This document shows positions 17,002 to 25,699 of a DNA stretch of 64,000 bases, piece by piece; the first letter of the stretch is position 1, and the number at the start of each line of letters is the position of its first letter. The position numbers and the translations under genes are program-made. Location of the stretch: contig CAZOWL010000001.1 of NCBI GenBank assembly GCA_964583605.1, forward strand, positions 124,001 to 188,000. The letters run 5' to 3'. The notes below the pieces were generated by a model, which was not told where the DNA came from, ran no database searches, and saw nothing but the letters and a program-made list of their open reading frames with translations. Source of the stretch: CAZOWL01 sp964583605 (GTDB lineage: Bacteria > Pseudomonadota > Gammaproteobacteria > Chromatiales > Chromatiaceae).

Positions 17002-17835
17002 ATGCGATCGAAGGGCCCGCTCGTGTTGCTGCTGAGTCTGTGGCTGGCCGGCCCAGTTGCGGGCGATTCCAGTTTGGAGGCCCGTGTGGCGCGGCTCGAG
17101 CGCATCCTGGCCTCCGAGGGCCCTTCGGAGCTCCTGCTGCAGGTGCAACGCCTGCAGCAGGAGGTCCAGGCGCTCCGCGGTCTCGTCGAGAGCCAGCAGT
17201 ACAGCCTCGATCGGCTGCAGCGTCAGCAGCGCGACCAATACCTCGACATCGATGCGCGGCTCGGGAATGGGCCTGAGTCCCCGCCGCCTGGCGGGCCGGA
17301 TACCGCAGGCCCCGAGGCCTATGATCGCTCAGCCGGGGATTGGATATCCCAGCACAAGACGGCCTCGCGCGACGGCGCCGGGCCGGCGCCGCCAGCTGAG
17401 TCAGGCTCCCGCGGCGTCCCGTCCCTGCCCTCGCCGGAGACCACGACTGGCGATGAGCGCCTGGCCTATCAGAACGCCTTCGACCTATTGAAGCAGCGAC
17501 GTTACGACGAGGCCATCGCGGCCTTCAACGACCTCTTGCGCGGTTACCCCCAAGGCGAATACACCTCTGATGCCTTGTTCTGGCTCGGTGAGACCTACTA
17601 TGTGACCCGCGACTACGATGCCGCGATCACCCAGTACGACCGTTTGATCGCCGGCTATCCGGAGAGCGCCCGTCTTCCGAGCGCCATGTTGAAGGTCGGC
17701 TATATCCACGACGAGCAAGATCGTGACGAGGCGGCTCGGACTGTCCTCGAGGAGATCGCGCTGCGCTACCCGAATTCGACGGAGGCGCGGCTGGCCAACG
17801 ACCGGCTGCGGCGAATGGAGCGCGAGCCCCGTTGA
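17002..17835 (+). CDS. cpoB: Cell-division coordinator CpoB (YbgF)
   Basis: ATG 17002 directly follows pal (one base between) and gives a signal peptide (about 1-20). An N-terminal coiled coil (about 25-85) and a Pro/Gly-rich linker precede TPR repeats starting at 'AYQNAFDLLKQRRYDEAIAA' and including 'YTSDALFWLGETYY'. 277 residues. It links Tol-Pal function with penicillin-binding protein activity at the septum. An upstream in-frame ATG at 16987 would overlap pal. Confidence 0.94.
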   Translation: MRSKGPLVLLLSLWLAGPVAGDSSLEARVARLERILASEGPSELLLQVQRLQQEVQALRGLVESQQYSLDRLQRQQRDQYLDIDARLGNGPESPPPGGPDTAGPEAYDRSAGDWISQHKTASRDGAGPAPPAESGSRGVPSLPSPETTTGDERLAYQNAFDLLKQRRYDEAIAAFNDLLRGYPQGEYTSDALFWLGETYYVTRDYDAAITQYDRLIAGYPESARLPSAMLKVGYIHDEQDRDEAARTVLEEIALRYPNSTEARLANDRLRRMEREPR

Positions 17836-17893
17836 GACGCCGCACGGAGGGCGATTCATTGCTGCATCGGCGTGCGGCACCCATCTGTACCCC

Positions 17894-18547
17894 ATGAGCC
17901 GCCCCGAGCCGCGCCTGCGTGTCACCGAGATCTTCCATTCGCTGCAGGGTGAGGGACTGACGACCGGCGAGCGAACCGTCTTTGTCCGACTGACCGGCTG
18001 CCCGCTGCGCTGTACCTACTGCGACACGGCGTATGCCTTCACCGGCGGGCAGCGGACGACGCTTGAAGCCATCTTGGATGAGGTGGCGGGCTTTCGTGCC
18101 AAATACGTCTGCGTCACCGGTGGCGAGCCACTCGCCCAGCCGGGCTCTGTCCGCCTGCTCGAGGCCCTGTGTGACACCGGGTACCAGGTATGCCTCGAGA
18201 CGTCCGGGGCACTGGATCTAGCCGATGTGGACCCGCGCGTCGTCAAGGTCATGGACCTCAAGGCCCCGGCCTCCGGCGAGGAGCATCGCAACCGCTGGGC
18301 CAATCTCGACCTGCTGACGCCACAGGATCAGATCAAGCTTGTGCTCTGCGAAGAGACCGACTACGAGTGGGCCGCGGCCCAGCTCCGCAGCCGTCGCCTG
18401 GATCATATCTGCACGGTGCTCCTCTCGGCCGCGGCGGGACGCCTTGCCCCGGCTCAGCTCGCCGATTGGATCCTGCGCGACCGCCTGCCCGTGCGGCTGC
18501 AGATCCAGCTCCACAAGGTCCTCTGGGGAGAACAGGCGGGACGTTGA
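17894..18547 (+). CDS. queE: 7-carboxy-7-deazaguanine synthase QueE
   Basis: 217 residues. The radical SAM cluster motif C-x3-C-x2-C is at residues 36, 40 and 43 (GCPLRCTYCDTAYAF), with 'VCVTGGEPLAQPG' for SAM binding. It converts 6-carboxytetrahydropterin to 7-carboxy-7-deazaguanine in queuosine synthesis. queE often follows the tol-pal genes in gammaproteobacteria. It converges with a deacetylase gene one base away. Confidence 0.94.
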   Translation: MSRPEPRLRVTEIFHSLQGEGLTTGERTVFVRLTGCPLRCTYCDTAYAFTGGQRTTLEAILDEVAGFRAKYVCVTGGEPLAQPGSVRLLEALCDTGYQVCLETSGALDLADVDPRVVKVMDLKAPASGEEHRNRWANLDLLTPQDQIKLVLCEETDYEWAAAQLRSRRLDHICTVLLSAAAGRLAPAQLADWILRDRLPVRLQIQLHKVLWGEQAGR

Positions 18548-18548
18548 C

Positions 18549-19325
18549 CTAGAAAGAGCAGCCAGCCGCCAGGAGGTTCCGCCAGTCATGGAGGGCCGGC
18601 TTCGGCGCATGCTTCACGAAGAGCTTCCACGCGAAGCCAATCAGGTTGTCGCCGAAGGAGATCGCCTTGCGCGGCAGCACGAGCGGATGGTCCGCCGGCG
18701 TCGCCGCGCCCCGCAGGCAGGTAACGGCGCTGAGATAGCCTGCCGCAGCGGCCTGATCGACGGCGGAGGCATCGAAGCTGCCGAATGGATAGCACAGGTG
18801 ACGGACCGGCGCGCCCACGGCGTCCTCCAAGGCCGCACGGCTGTCGGCGAGCTCGCGCTGCTGCTGCGGCGCCGGCAGCTTCGCGAGCTTCACGTGTGTC
18901 GCAGTGTGGGAGCCGATGATCAGACCGGCGGCCCGCATCTCGCGCAATTCGGCGGCTGTCATCAGCCGTGGCCGGACGCGGCCGGATGCCGGGTCGGCCC
19001 AGGCCATCGGCCGGCCCAGCCAGGCGCTGATCGCATAGACGATCGCCGGGAAGCCATGCTCAGCGAGCACCGGCATGGCATGTTCTCGGAAATTTGCGTA
19101 GGCATCATCGAAGGTCAGGACAACGGCCCGCGGCGGCAGCGGCCGCTCGCCCCGAAGTCCGGCCAGCGCCGCATCCAGATCCAGCACCGTACAGCCGCTC
19201 GCCGCCAGCAGCGCCATCTGGCGCCGAAAGCGCCCGGCATCGCAGTAATTGGCGCGATGGCGGCGCATGGGCGCAAATCGCCCGATCTGGTGGTACATGA
19301 GGATCGAAACCCGGCGCTCAGCCAC
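18549..19325 (-). CDS. Polysaccharide deacetylase (NodB domain)
   Basis: 258 residues. NodB motifs are intact: TFDD at about 71-74 (metal-binding/catalytic Asp), 'GSHTATHVKL' with metal-binding His at about 140 and 144, and 'CYPFGSFD'. It removes N-acetyl groups from a surface or cell-wall sugar. The start codon is GTG. No signal peptide is seen, so a cytoplasmic sugar intermediate is possible. It lies downstream of a glycosyltransferase on the same strand, which suggests a shared glycan pathway. Confidence 0.85.
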   Translation of the reverse strand: MAERRVSILMYHQIGRFAPMRRHRANYCDAGRFRRQMALLAASGCTVLDLDAALAGLRGERPLPPRAVVLTFDDAYANFREHAMPVLAEHGFPAIVYAISAWLGRPMAWADPASGRVRPRLMTAAELREMRAAGLIIGSHTATHVKLAKLPAPQQQRELADSRAALEDAVGAPVRHLCYPFGSFDASAVDQAAAAGYLSAVTCLRGAATPADHPLVLPRKAISFGDNLIGFAWKLFVKHAPKPALHDWRNLLAAGCSF

Positions 19326-19475
19326 GGCTGATATTTGCCCAGCTCGCCATCAAAGGGGGATCGTCCTGCGCCGTTCCCTGCCGTTCCGGCGAGGCCATTG
19401 GAGACGCCGGAAGTGGGCTCCGAGAGCCTTTGCGATCATCTCTTCGTCGTCATCCCCCAATCGCGGTTCATGCGC

Positions 19476-20636
19476 CTAGCAGCCTACCAACGCCTGGTAG
19501 AGATCGCGATACTGCCGCATGATCGCCGCTTTGCCAAACTCGGCCTCGACCCGTTGCGCGCCGCGCGCGACCAGCGTTGTCTGCAGCGCGGCATTGCCAA
19601 GCAGCTCGACGATCCCCGCCGCCAAGGCCTTCGGATCGTCGCAGGGCACGCACCAGGCGTTCTCACCATGACGGGCGATCTCGCGGGCGCCGCGGAAGCG
19701 GGTCGTCACCAGCGGACGATGCCAAGCCCATGCCTCGAGGATCACATTGCCCAGCGTCTCGGCATCATGGGACGGGAAGATCACGAGGTCGGCGAGCTGG
19801 AGAAAGGGCCCCGGGTCCGGTTGCCAGCCGACCCAGGTCACGCGATCGCTCAGCCCGAGCTGCGCCGCCTGACGCGCCAACGCCGGACGCAGCGGGCCGT
19901 CGCCGACCGCCAGTAGCCGCCAGGGCCGGCTGGCGAGGGTCAGCGGCAACCGTGCCGCGGCCTCCAGCAGCACCGCATGGCCCTTTACCGGTACGAGCCG
20001 GCCCAGGCACACGAACACCAAGGCGTCATCCGGCAGCGCGAGTGCTCCGCGGAGCGCGACGATCTCCGCCGCTGCGCGCGGTCGCGCCGGCTCGGCAAAA
20101 TTGTAGATCTGATGCACGCGCTCCGCCGGCAGCCCTTCGCGGATCATCCAATCGCAGAGCCCGCGGGTGTTGCCGATCCAGGCATCGGCATGGTGATAGG
20201 GACCGAGCTTGTAGTAGCCGCCGAGCCGGGCGATATGCACCGGTGCACCGCCGCCCTGCCTAGCCCGGCCAAGCCGAGTCGTGCGCGTCGCCCGTCCCAG
20301 GTAGGTCTGCACGATAGCCGGCGCCAGCTCGCCGATCATCCGTGCAACCGCTCGGCGCGACAGCGGGTCCCAAACGGTGCGAAACGGCAAGGTGCGCAAC
20401 GGCAGCCCGCCGAGGTCGAGCTCGGCCAGGGCGCTGCCGGACCGCACACCGACTACGGCTGGCGCCCCCTGCTCCGCCAGCGCCCGGGCAAAGCGCTGCA
20501 CCCAGCGTTCGGCGCCGCCGAGCGCTTTGCTGCCCACCAGATGCAGGCTTGGAGGCCAGTCAGCCGCGGTCCGCTTCGCTGTCGAGCCGTTCCTGCCGAT
20601 CTCACTGGAGCTCTTCGGCGGTGACTGATCGGCCAT
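19476..20636 (-). CDS. GT-B glycosyltransferase (GT4-like)
   Basis: 386 residues. The N-terminal domain starts at 'SLHLVGSKALGGAERWVQRF', a typical glycine-rich acceptor-side loop. The C-terminal domain has 'VCLGRLVPVKGHAVLLEAA' and the E-x7-E motif region 'FPSHDAETLGNVILEAWAW', which binds the sugar nucleotide. Probably adds a sugar to a lipid-linked or surface glycan. The deacetylase gene follows on the same strand after about 150 bases, and a hypothetical gene precedes it by six bases. Confidence 0.85.
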   Translation of the reverse strand: MADQSPPKSSSEIGRNGSTAKRTAADWPPSLHLVGSKALGGAERWVQRFARALAEQGAPAVVGVRSGSALAELDLGGLPLRTLPFRTVWDPLSRRAVARMIGELAPAIVQTYLGRATRTTRLGRARQGGGAPVHIARLGGYYKLGPYHHADAWIGNTRGLCDWMIREGLPAERVHQIYNFAEPARPRAAAEIVALRGALALPDDALVFVCLGRLVPVKGHAVLLEAAARLPLTLASRPWRLLAVGDGPLRPALARQAAQLGLSDRVTWVGWQPDPGPFLQLADLVIFPSHDAETLGNVILEAWAWHRPLVTTRFRGAREIARHGENAWCVPCDDPKALAAGIVELLGNAALQTTLVARGAQRVEAEFGKAAIMRQYRDLYQALVGC

Positions 20637-20642
20637 CCCGAT

Positions 20643-21098
20643 TCACCTGCGCCGCGCCGGGCGGCGGCTGCGGTACGCGGCGACCTGCTGGATGACCGCC
20701 GCCCAAGGCAGCCCGGCGAAGCCCCCGCGCGAGCGCGCGGCGTCCTCCAATAGACCGTCGATATCCTCGATGGGAGACGTCACTGAGGCGTCGGGCCGCA
20801 GCGTAGCGCGCACGCCGCGCAGACCGCCGACCTGCACCCGCTTGGCGTTCGCATGCGTCAGTGCGGCCTCACGACCCGTCGCCTTGAGCACAAAGCGCGC
20901 CTGTTGGCGCGCCAGATCGAGAAAGGCCAGACAGCGATACCAGGCCGCATCGCGCGTGCAGATCACCGCTTCGCGCTCGCCGATGCACAGGCGCCGGGCC
21001 AGCCGGCAGCCTGCCTCGTTGGTCAGGATGCCTTTCTCGAATGGGCAGCCGCGCTCGTCCAGCTCCGCCAATGTGCGACGCAAGGCGTCTTGGTCCAT
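20643..21098 (-). CDS. Uncharacterised Cys-containing protein
   Basis: 151 residues, family not recognised. The first half has five cysteines spread over about residues 18-60 (GCPFEKG, AGCRL, RLCIG, VICTR, YRCLA), and the C-terminus is Arg-rich. It could bind metal or be redox-active. It sits between the glycosyltransferase and hslR on the same strand with short spacers, so it is probably transcribed with hslR and grxC. Confidence 0.65.
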   Translation of the reverse strand: MDQDALRRTLAELDERGCPFEKGILTNEAGCRLARRLCIGEREAVICTRDAAWYRCLAFLDLARQQARFVLKATGREAALTHANAKRVQVGGLRGVRATLRPDASVTSPIEDIDGLLEDAARSRGGFAGLPWAAVIQQVAAYRSRRPARRR

Positions 21099-21109
21099 CG
21101 TCGCGCGCC

Positions 21110-21514
21110 TCAGGCTTCACCGCCGCGCCTGAAGCGCTCCAGCTCCCGGCGATCGCGCTTGGTCGGGCGGCCCTGCGCGGGCCCAGTCATCCCTTGCTCG
21201 CGGCGCTCGCGGACCAGCGCCTGGCGCCGCAGACGACTGGCCTCGTCCTCATCATAGAGATGCGCCGCCTCGGGAGCGCTACGACGCTGGCGGCTGATGC
21301 CGGTCACGACCAGCTCCCAGGCGAGCGAGCCCTTGTGAATCGTCAAGCGGCTGCCGACATGCACCAGCTTGCCGGGCTTCGCACGCTGGCCGTCGACATG
21401 GACCTTGCCGCCGTTGATTGCCTCGACGGCGAGCTGGCGCGTCTTGAAGAAGCGCGCCGCCCAAAGCCATTTGTCGAGGCGCAGCGAGGCCTCGCTTTCG
21501 CCGCCTCGGGTCAT
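21110..21514 (-). CDS. hslR: Heat-shock protein 15, S4-domain RNA-binding protein HslR
   Basis: 134 residues. The S4 domain opens with 'LRLDKWLWAARFFKTRQLA' and 'GGKVHVDGQRAKPGK', followed by a basic C-terminal tail. HslR binds stalled 50S subunits carrying nascent chains. Its start overlaps the end of grxC (ATGA). Confidence 0.93.
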   Translation of the reverse strand: MTRGGESEASLRLDKWLWAARFFKTRQLAVEAINGGKVHVDGQRAKPGKLVHVGSRLTIHKGSLAWELVVTGISRQRRSAPEAAHLYDEDEASRLRRQALVRERREQGMTGPAQGRPTKRDRRELERFRRGGEA

Positions 21515-21765
21515 TGGCTCAGCAACCGATCCAGCTCGCCCGAGGCATCCAAGCTGGCCAGGTCGTCATAGCCGCCGACATGGTGCTCGCCGATGAAGAT
21601 CTGAGGCACCGTATCGCGGCGGCTGCGCACAACCATAGCCTCCCGCTCGTTGGCGTCGAGGTCAACGCGTCGTGTCTCATAGTCGACCCCCTTGCGCTCG
21701 AGGAGGCGCATCGCCCGCTTGCAATAGGGACAGAAGCGCATCGTGTACAGCAAAACCGTCGCCAT
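21511..21765 (-). CDS. grxC: Glutaredoxin 3
   Basis: 84 residues with the dithiol active site CPYC at residues 12-15, 'VPQIFIGEHHVGGYDDL' (cis-Pro and glutathione-binding block). It reduces disulfides with glutathione in the cytoplasm. First gene of the minus-strand group grxC-hslR-hypothetical. Confidence 0.95.
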   Translation of the reverse strand: MATVLLYTMRFCPYCKRAMRLLERKGVDYETRRVDLDANEREAMVVRSRRDTVPQIFIGEHHVGGYDDLASLDASGELDRLLSQ

Positions 21766-21875
21766 CAGGATCCTCTCGGGTTATCGTCTCCACAAGATCA
21801 CATGACCCGGTCTCATGGCCGGCATCGAAAAACGCTTGAAAACCGGCCCAGTGGGCCGGAAGAACAGGCGAAGGA

Positions 21876-21994
21876 CCATGGGGCGAGCCGAGCCATCCCG
21901 GGACATGAATTGTCGCCTCGCCCCTGATCGTTCGCTCACCCCAACCCTCTCCCAGAGGGCGAGGGAGTGAACGTGCTTCGCGAGTTTCATCGTA
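21876..21994 (-). repeat. Dispersed repeat, copy 2
   Basis: Minus orientation, between grxC and pepN. It runs from 'ccatggggcgagccgagcc' to 'gcgagtttcatcgta', closely matching the copy at 29.6 kb. A separate 7-bp-stem hairpin (CCGGCCCAGTGGGCCGG, 21843-21859) lies beside it. Confidence 0.75.
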
Positions 21995-22034
21995 TCGCCG
22001 GTGGGCACGGCGCGGTTGCCAACCCGAGGTTACC

Positions 22035-24683
22035 ATGTATCGCAACACCCCTCCCACGATCCACCTGAAGGACTACCGGCCCCCGGAGTTCCTCATCGAT
22101 CGCGTCGACCTGCGCTTCGACCTCGATCCCGACACCACGCGCGTCACAGCGCTCCTGGAGCTGCGCCGCAACCCGGCCTCGGTCCGCGGCGATGGGGACT
22201 TGCGACTCGACGGCGAGCAGCTGGAGCTCGAGCATGTCGCCATCGACGGGCGGGCACTGCCGCCGGCCGAGTACCGGACCGAGCCGGAGGCACTGGTTCT
22301 GCACCGCGTCCCGGATCGCTTCCGGCTCGAGACCCGGGTGCGCATCCACCCCGTGCTGAATACCGCGCTCGAGGGTCTGTACCAATCCGGGGATCTCCTG
22401 TGCACACAATGCGAGGCCGAGGGGTTCCGTCGCATCACCTACTTTCTCGACCGTCCCGACGTCATGGCCCGCTTTGTCACGACACTGGTCGCGGACGAGC
22501 AAGCGTTCCCGGTCCTCCTCGCCAATGGCAACCCGGTTGCGAGCGAGGATCTCGGCAATGGCCGTCACCTCGCCCGCTGGGAGGACCCCTTCCCGAAGCC
22601 CTGCTATCTCTTCGCACTGGTCGCGGGCGATCTGCATCGGGTGGAGGACCGCTTCACGACGGCCTCCGGTCGGGAGGTGGCCCTGCGGCTCTATGTCGAG
22701 CCCGAGAATCACGACAAATGCGATCATGCGATGCGCTCGCTGAAGAAGGCGATGGCCTGGGACGAGGAGCGCTATGGCCGGGAGTACGACCTGGATGTCT
22801 ATCTGATCGTCGCGGTCAGCCACTTCAACATGGGCGCGATGGAGAACAAGGGCCTCAACGTCTTCAATGCCAAGTATGTCCTCGCACGCCCAGATACGGC
22901 GACCGATCAGGACTTCCTCGGGATCGAGGGTGTCATCGCGCACGAGTACTTCCATAACTGGACCGGTAACCGGGTCACCTGCCGCGATTGGTTTCAGCTG
23001 AGCCTCAAAGAAGGCCTGACCGTGTTTCGCGATCAGGAGTTCTCCGCCGATATGGGCGCCCGCGAGGTCAAGCGAATCGCGGACGTGCGCCTGCTTCGCG
23101 CCCGCCAATTCCCCGAGGACGCCGGCCCGCTGGCCCATCCGGTGCGACCCGCCTCCTATATCGAGATCAACAACTTCTACACGGCGACCGTCTACGAGAA
23201 GGGCGCAGAGCTGGTGCGGATGCAGGCCAATCTGCTTGGCCCAGAGGCCTTCCGCCACGCCACCGACCTCTATTTCGAGCGTCACGACGGCCAGGCCGTG
23301 ACCATCGAGGACTTCGTCCGTTGCATGGAGGACGCCAGCGGCCGCGACCTCACCCAGTTCATGCGCTGGTATGCCCAGCCCGGCACACCGGAGCTGCATG
23401 TGCGCGACGACTGGGATCCGGCGACCGGTACCTACAGCCTGACAATTCGGCAGCATACCCCGCCGACGCCGAGCCAGCCGCGGCTTGGACCCTTGCATAT
23501 CCCGGTTGCCATCGGACTGCTCGATGCCACCGGAGCCGACCTACGCGTGCAGCTGGCCGGCGAAGCGGACGCGCCTGCTGCTCGCACCCGTCTTCTGGAG
23601 CTGCGCGGGGCCGAGGAGACCTTCCGCTTCGTCGGCCTCGACGCGCGCCCGGTTCCATCGTTGCTGCGCGGTTTCTCGGCGCCGGTCAGCGTCCGCTTCG
23701 CCTACAGCGACGAAGACCTGATGTTCCTGATGGCCCACGACGGCGATGGCTTCAGTCGCTGGGATGCGGCCCAGGCGCTCGCCCGGCGCCTTCTGCTGCG
23801 CCTCGTCTCCGAGCCGAGCGCCGCGGTTCCCGACGGGTTCATCATGGCCTTCCGACGCGCCCTGACGGACACCGAGGCCGACCCTGCTCTGCGCGCCGAG
23901 GTGCTGACGCTGCCCTCCGAGTCCTACCTGGGCGACCAGATGGAGATCGTCGATGTCGAGGGTATTCACCGCGCCCGCGAGGGCCTCAAGCGACGCATCG
24001 GCGAGGCCCTGCGAGGCGAGCTGCTGGACCTATACCGAGAGCTTCAGGATTCAGGCCCCTACAGCCCGACGCCCGAGGCGATCGCGCGGCGCGCACTGAA
24101 GAATCTTGCCCTCGGTTATCTGGTGCAGACCGGCGACGACGCGGGCCAGCGGCTCTGTCAGGCGCAGTTCGAGGCGCGCCAGAATATGACCGACGTCATC
24201 ACGGCCCTAGGCCTCCTCGTCGATACCGGGGGGGCACCCTGCGAGGCGGCCCTGGAGGACTTCTATCAACGCTGGGCGGGTGACGCGCTGGTGCTCGACA
24301 AGTGGTTCACGGTTCAGGCCATGAGCAAGCGCCCCGATACCCTGCGGCGTGTCGAGGACCTCTTGAGCCACCCCGCTTTCAGTCTAACCAACCCGAACCG
24401 GCTGCGCAGCCTGGTCGGTGCGTTCTGCACCGGCAACCCGGCGCGCTTCCACGCCGGCGACGGCGCCGGCTATCGCTTCCTCGTCGATCGTGTCCTCGAG
24501 CTTGACCCTTTGAACCCACAGATCGCCTCGCGGCTGCTCCAGGCCATGGCGCGCTGGCGACGCTACGACGCGGGCCGTCAAGACCTGATGCGTGGGCAGC
24601 TGGAGCGCATCCTCCTAACCGAAGAGCTCTCCAAAGACGTCTACGAGGTGGTGTCAAAGACACTCGGCGAGCAGGCACCTTGA
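22035..24683 (+). CDS. pepN: Aminopeptidase N
   Basis: 882 residues, normal for the proteobacterial PepN (M1 family). The exopeptidase motif GAMEN is near residue 267 (MGAMENKGLNVF), and the zinc motif HEYFH is near 303 with the third ligand Glu in 'LKEGLTVFRDQE'. It removes N-terminal residues from peptides in the cytoplasm. ATG 22035 follows a GAGG site. Its stop overlaps the start of the DUF58 gene, so translation is coupled. Confidence 0.97.
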   Translation: MYRNTPPTIHLKDYRPPEFLIDRVDLRFDLDPDTTRVTALLELRRNPASVRGDGDLRLDGEQLELEHVAIDGRALPPAEYRTEPEALVLHRVPDRFRLETRVRIHPVLNTALEGLYQSGDLLCTQCEAEGFRRITYFLDRPDVMARFVTTLVADEQAFPVLLANGNPVASEDLGNGRHLARWEDPFPKPCYLFALVAGDLHRVEDRFTTASGREVALRLYVEPENHDKCDHAMRSLKKAMAWDEERYGREYDLDVYLIVAVSHFNMGAMENKGLNVFNAKYVLARPDTATDQDFLGIEGVIAHEYFHNWTGNRVTCRDWFQLSLKEGLTVFRDQEFSADMGAREVKRIADVRLLRARQFPEDAGPLAHPVRPASYIEINNFYTATVYEKGAELVRMQANLLGPEAFRHATDLYFERHDGQAVTIEDFVRCMEDASGRDLTQFMRWYAQPGTPELHVRDDWDPATGTYSLTIRQHTPPTPSQPRLGPLHIPVAIGLLDATGADLRVQLAGEADAPAARTRLLELRGAEETFRFVGLDARPVPSLLRGFSAPVSVRFAYSDEDLMFLMAHDGDGFSRWDAAQALARRLLLRLVSEPSAAVPDGFIMAFRRALTDTEADPALRAEVLTLPSESYLGDQMEIVDVEGIHRAREGLKRRIGEALRGELLDLYRELQDSGPYSPTPEAIARRALKNLALGYLVQTGDDAGQRLCQAQFEARQNMTDVITALGLLVDTGGAPCEAALEDFYQRWAGDALVLDKWFTVQAMSKRPDTLRRVEDLLSHPAFSLTNPNRLRSLVGAFCTGNPARFHAGDGAGYRFLVDRVLELDPLNPQIASRLLQAMARWRRYDAGRQDLMRGQLERILLTEELSKDVYEVVSKTLGEQAP

Positions 24684-25699
24684 TCCTCTCCGGGTCGCGA
24701 GCCATCGGGAAGCGGCAGGGTCTCGTCACCCGCGGCCGCGAGCGGCTCCGGGCCCGGTTCGAGGCGATGATGCGCCGGGCGCCGCTCGACCCCAACGGCA
24801 CCGCACGCATCAAGCAGCGCTACGTCTTCATCCTGCCGACCGGCGCTGGGGTCACCTTTGCCCTGGTATTGTTTGTCACGCTGATCGGCTCGCTCAATTA
24901 TCAAAACAACCTCGGACTCTTCTTCACCTTCCTGCTGGGCTCCATCAGTGTCGTCAGCATGCATCTAACCTGGCTCAATCTGCTCGGCCTGGAGGTACGC
25001 GCCAGCCCCGGTCCCGGCGTCTTCGCCGGCGAGGAGGCGAGCTTCGCGTTGACGTTGCGCGACCCGGATCGAAGGTCGCGCGCCGACCTCAGGGTGCGCG
25101 GCGCGATTGGCCGTGTGCACCCGATCGCGCTGGCCCGAGGCGAGCAGAGCCAGGTCGGGATCAGGCGGGCAACCAGTCATCGCGGTCGCTTGGCCCTCGG
25201 CGCCGTGCCGATTGAGACACGGTACCCCTTAGGTCTGTTTCGCGCCTGGTGCCTGGCACAGACGAACACCCTAGTCACCGTCTACCCGCGGCCGAGCGCC
25301 AGCGCAGCCCGCCCGCCGATGTCGACCGCCGACTCCTCAGCGCGAGCCCAGGGAGACCGGGGCGAGGGGGCGAATGACTTCGTGGGCCCGCGTGGCTATC
25401 GGCCCGGGGATTCGCCCCGCCGTCTTGACTGGAAGGCCTTCGCGCGCGAGCGTGGTCTCGTCGTCAAGCAGTTCGGCGGCGATCGCGCCGAGCAGCTGTG
25501 GCTCGATTGGGAACGAGTCCCCGGCACCGACGCCGAGACGCGCCTAAGCTACCTCTGCCGGCAAGTGCTGGATGCCGCCGAGAGCCAAGTCCGCTTCGGG
25601 CTGCGCCTGCCGGGACGGACGATCCCGTTGGATTCGGGCGAGGCGCACCGACGGCGATGTCTCGAGGCCCTGGCGAGCTTTGACCAAGACCCACTATAG
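24680..25699 (+). CDS. DUF58 domain membrane protein
   Basis: 339 residues. Two membrane segments lie near residues 50-100 (VTFALVLFVTLIGSLNY, LFFTFLLGSISVVS). The DUF58 signature 'DFVGPRGYRPGDSPRRLDWKAFAR' follows in the C-terminal half. Such proteins usually sit with a MoxR ATPase and a TgpA-type transglutaminase. The transglutaminase follows here with overlapping start, but pepN replaces MoxR upstream. The start overlaps pepN by four bases. Confidence 0.88.
   Translation: MILSGSRAIGKRQGLVTRGRERLRARFEAMMRRAPLDPNGTARIKQRYVFILPTGAGVTFALVLFVTLIGSLNYQNNLGLFFTFLLGSISVVSMHLTWLNLLGLEVRASPGPGVFAGEEASFALTLRDPDRRSRADLRVRGAIGRVHPIALARGEQSQVGIRRATSHRGRLALGAVPIETRYPLGLFRAWCLAQTNTLVTVYPRPSASAARPPMSTADSSARAQGDRGEGANDFVGPRGYRPGDSPRRLDWKAFARERGLVVKQFGGDRAEQLWLDWERVPGTDAETRLSYLCRQVLDAAESQVRFGLRLPGRTIPLDSGEAHRRRCLEALASFDQDPL

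Noticed and set aside
21987..23498. 503-codon minus-strand frame over pepN
   Set aside because: It is antisense to a certain gene with no family motif and is a by-product of high GC.
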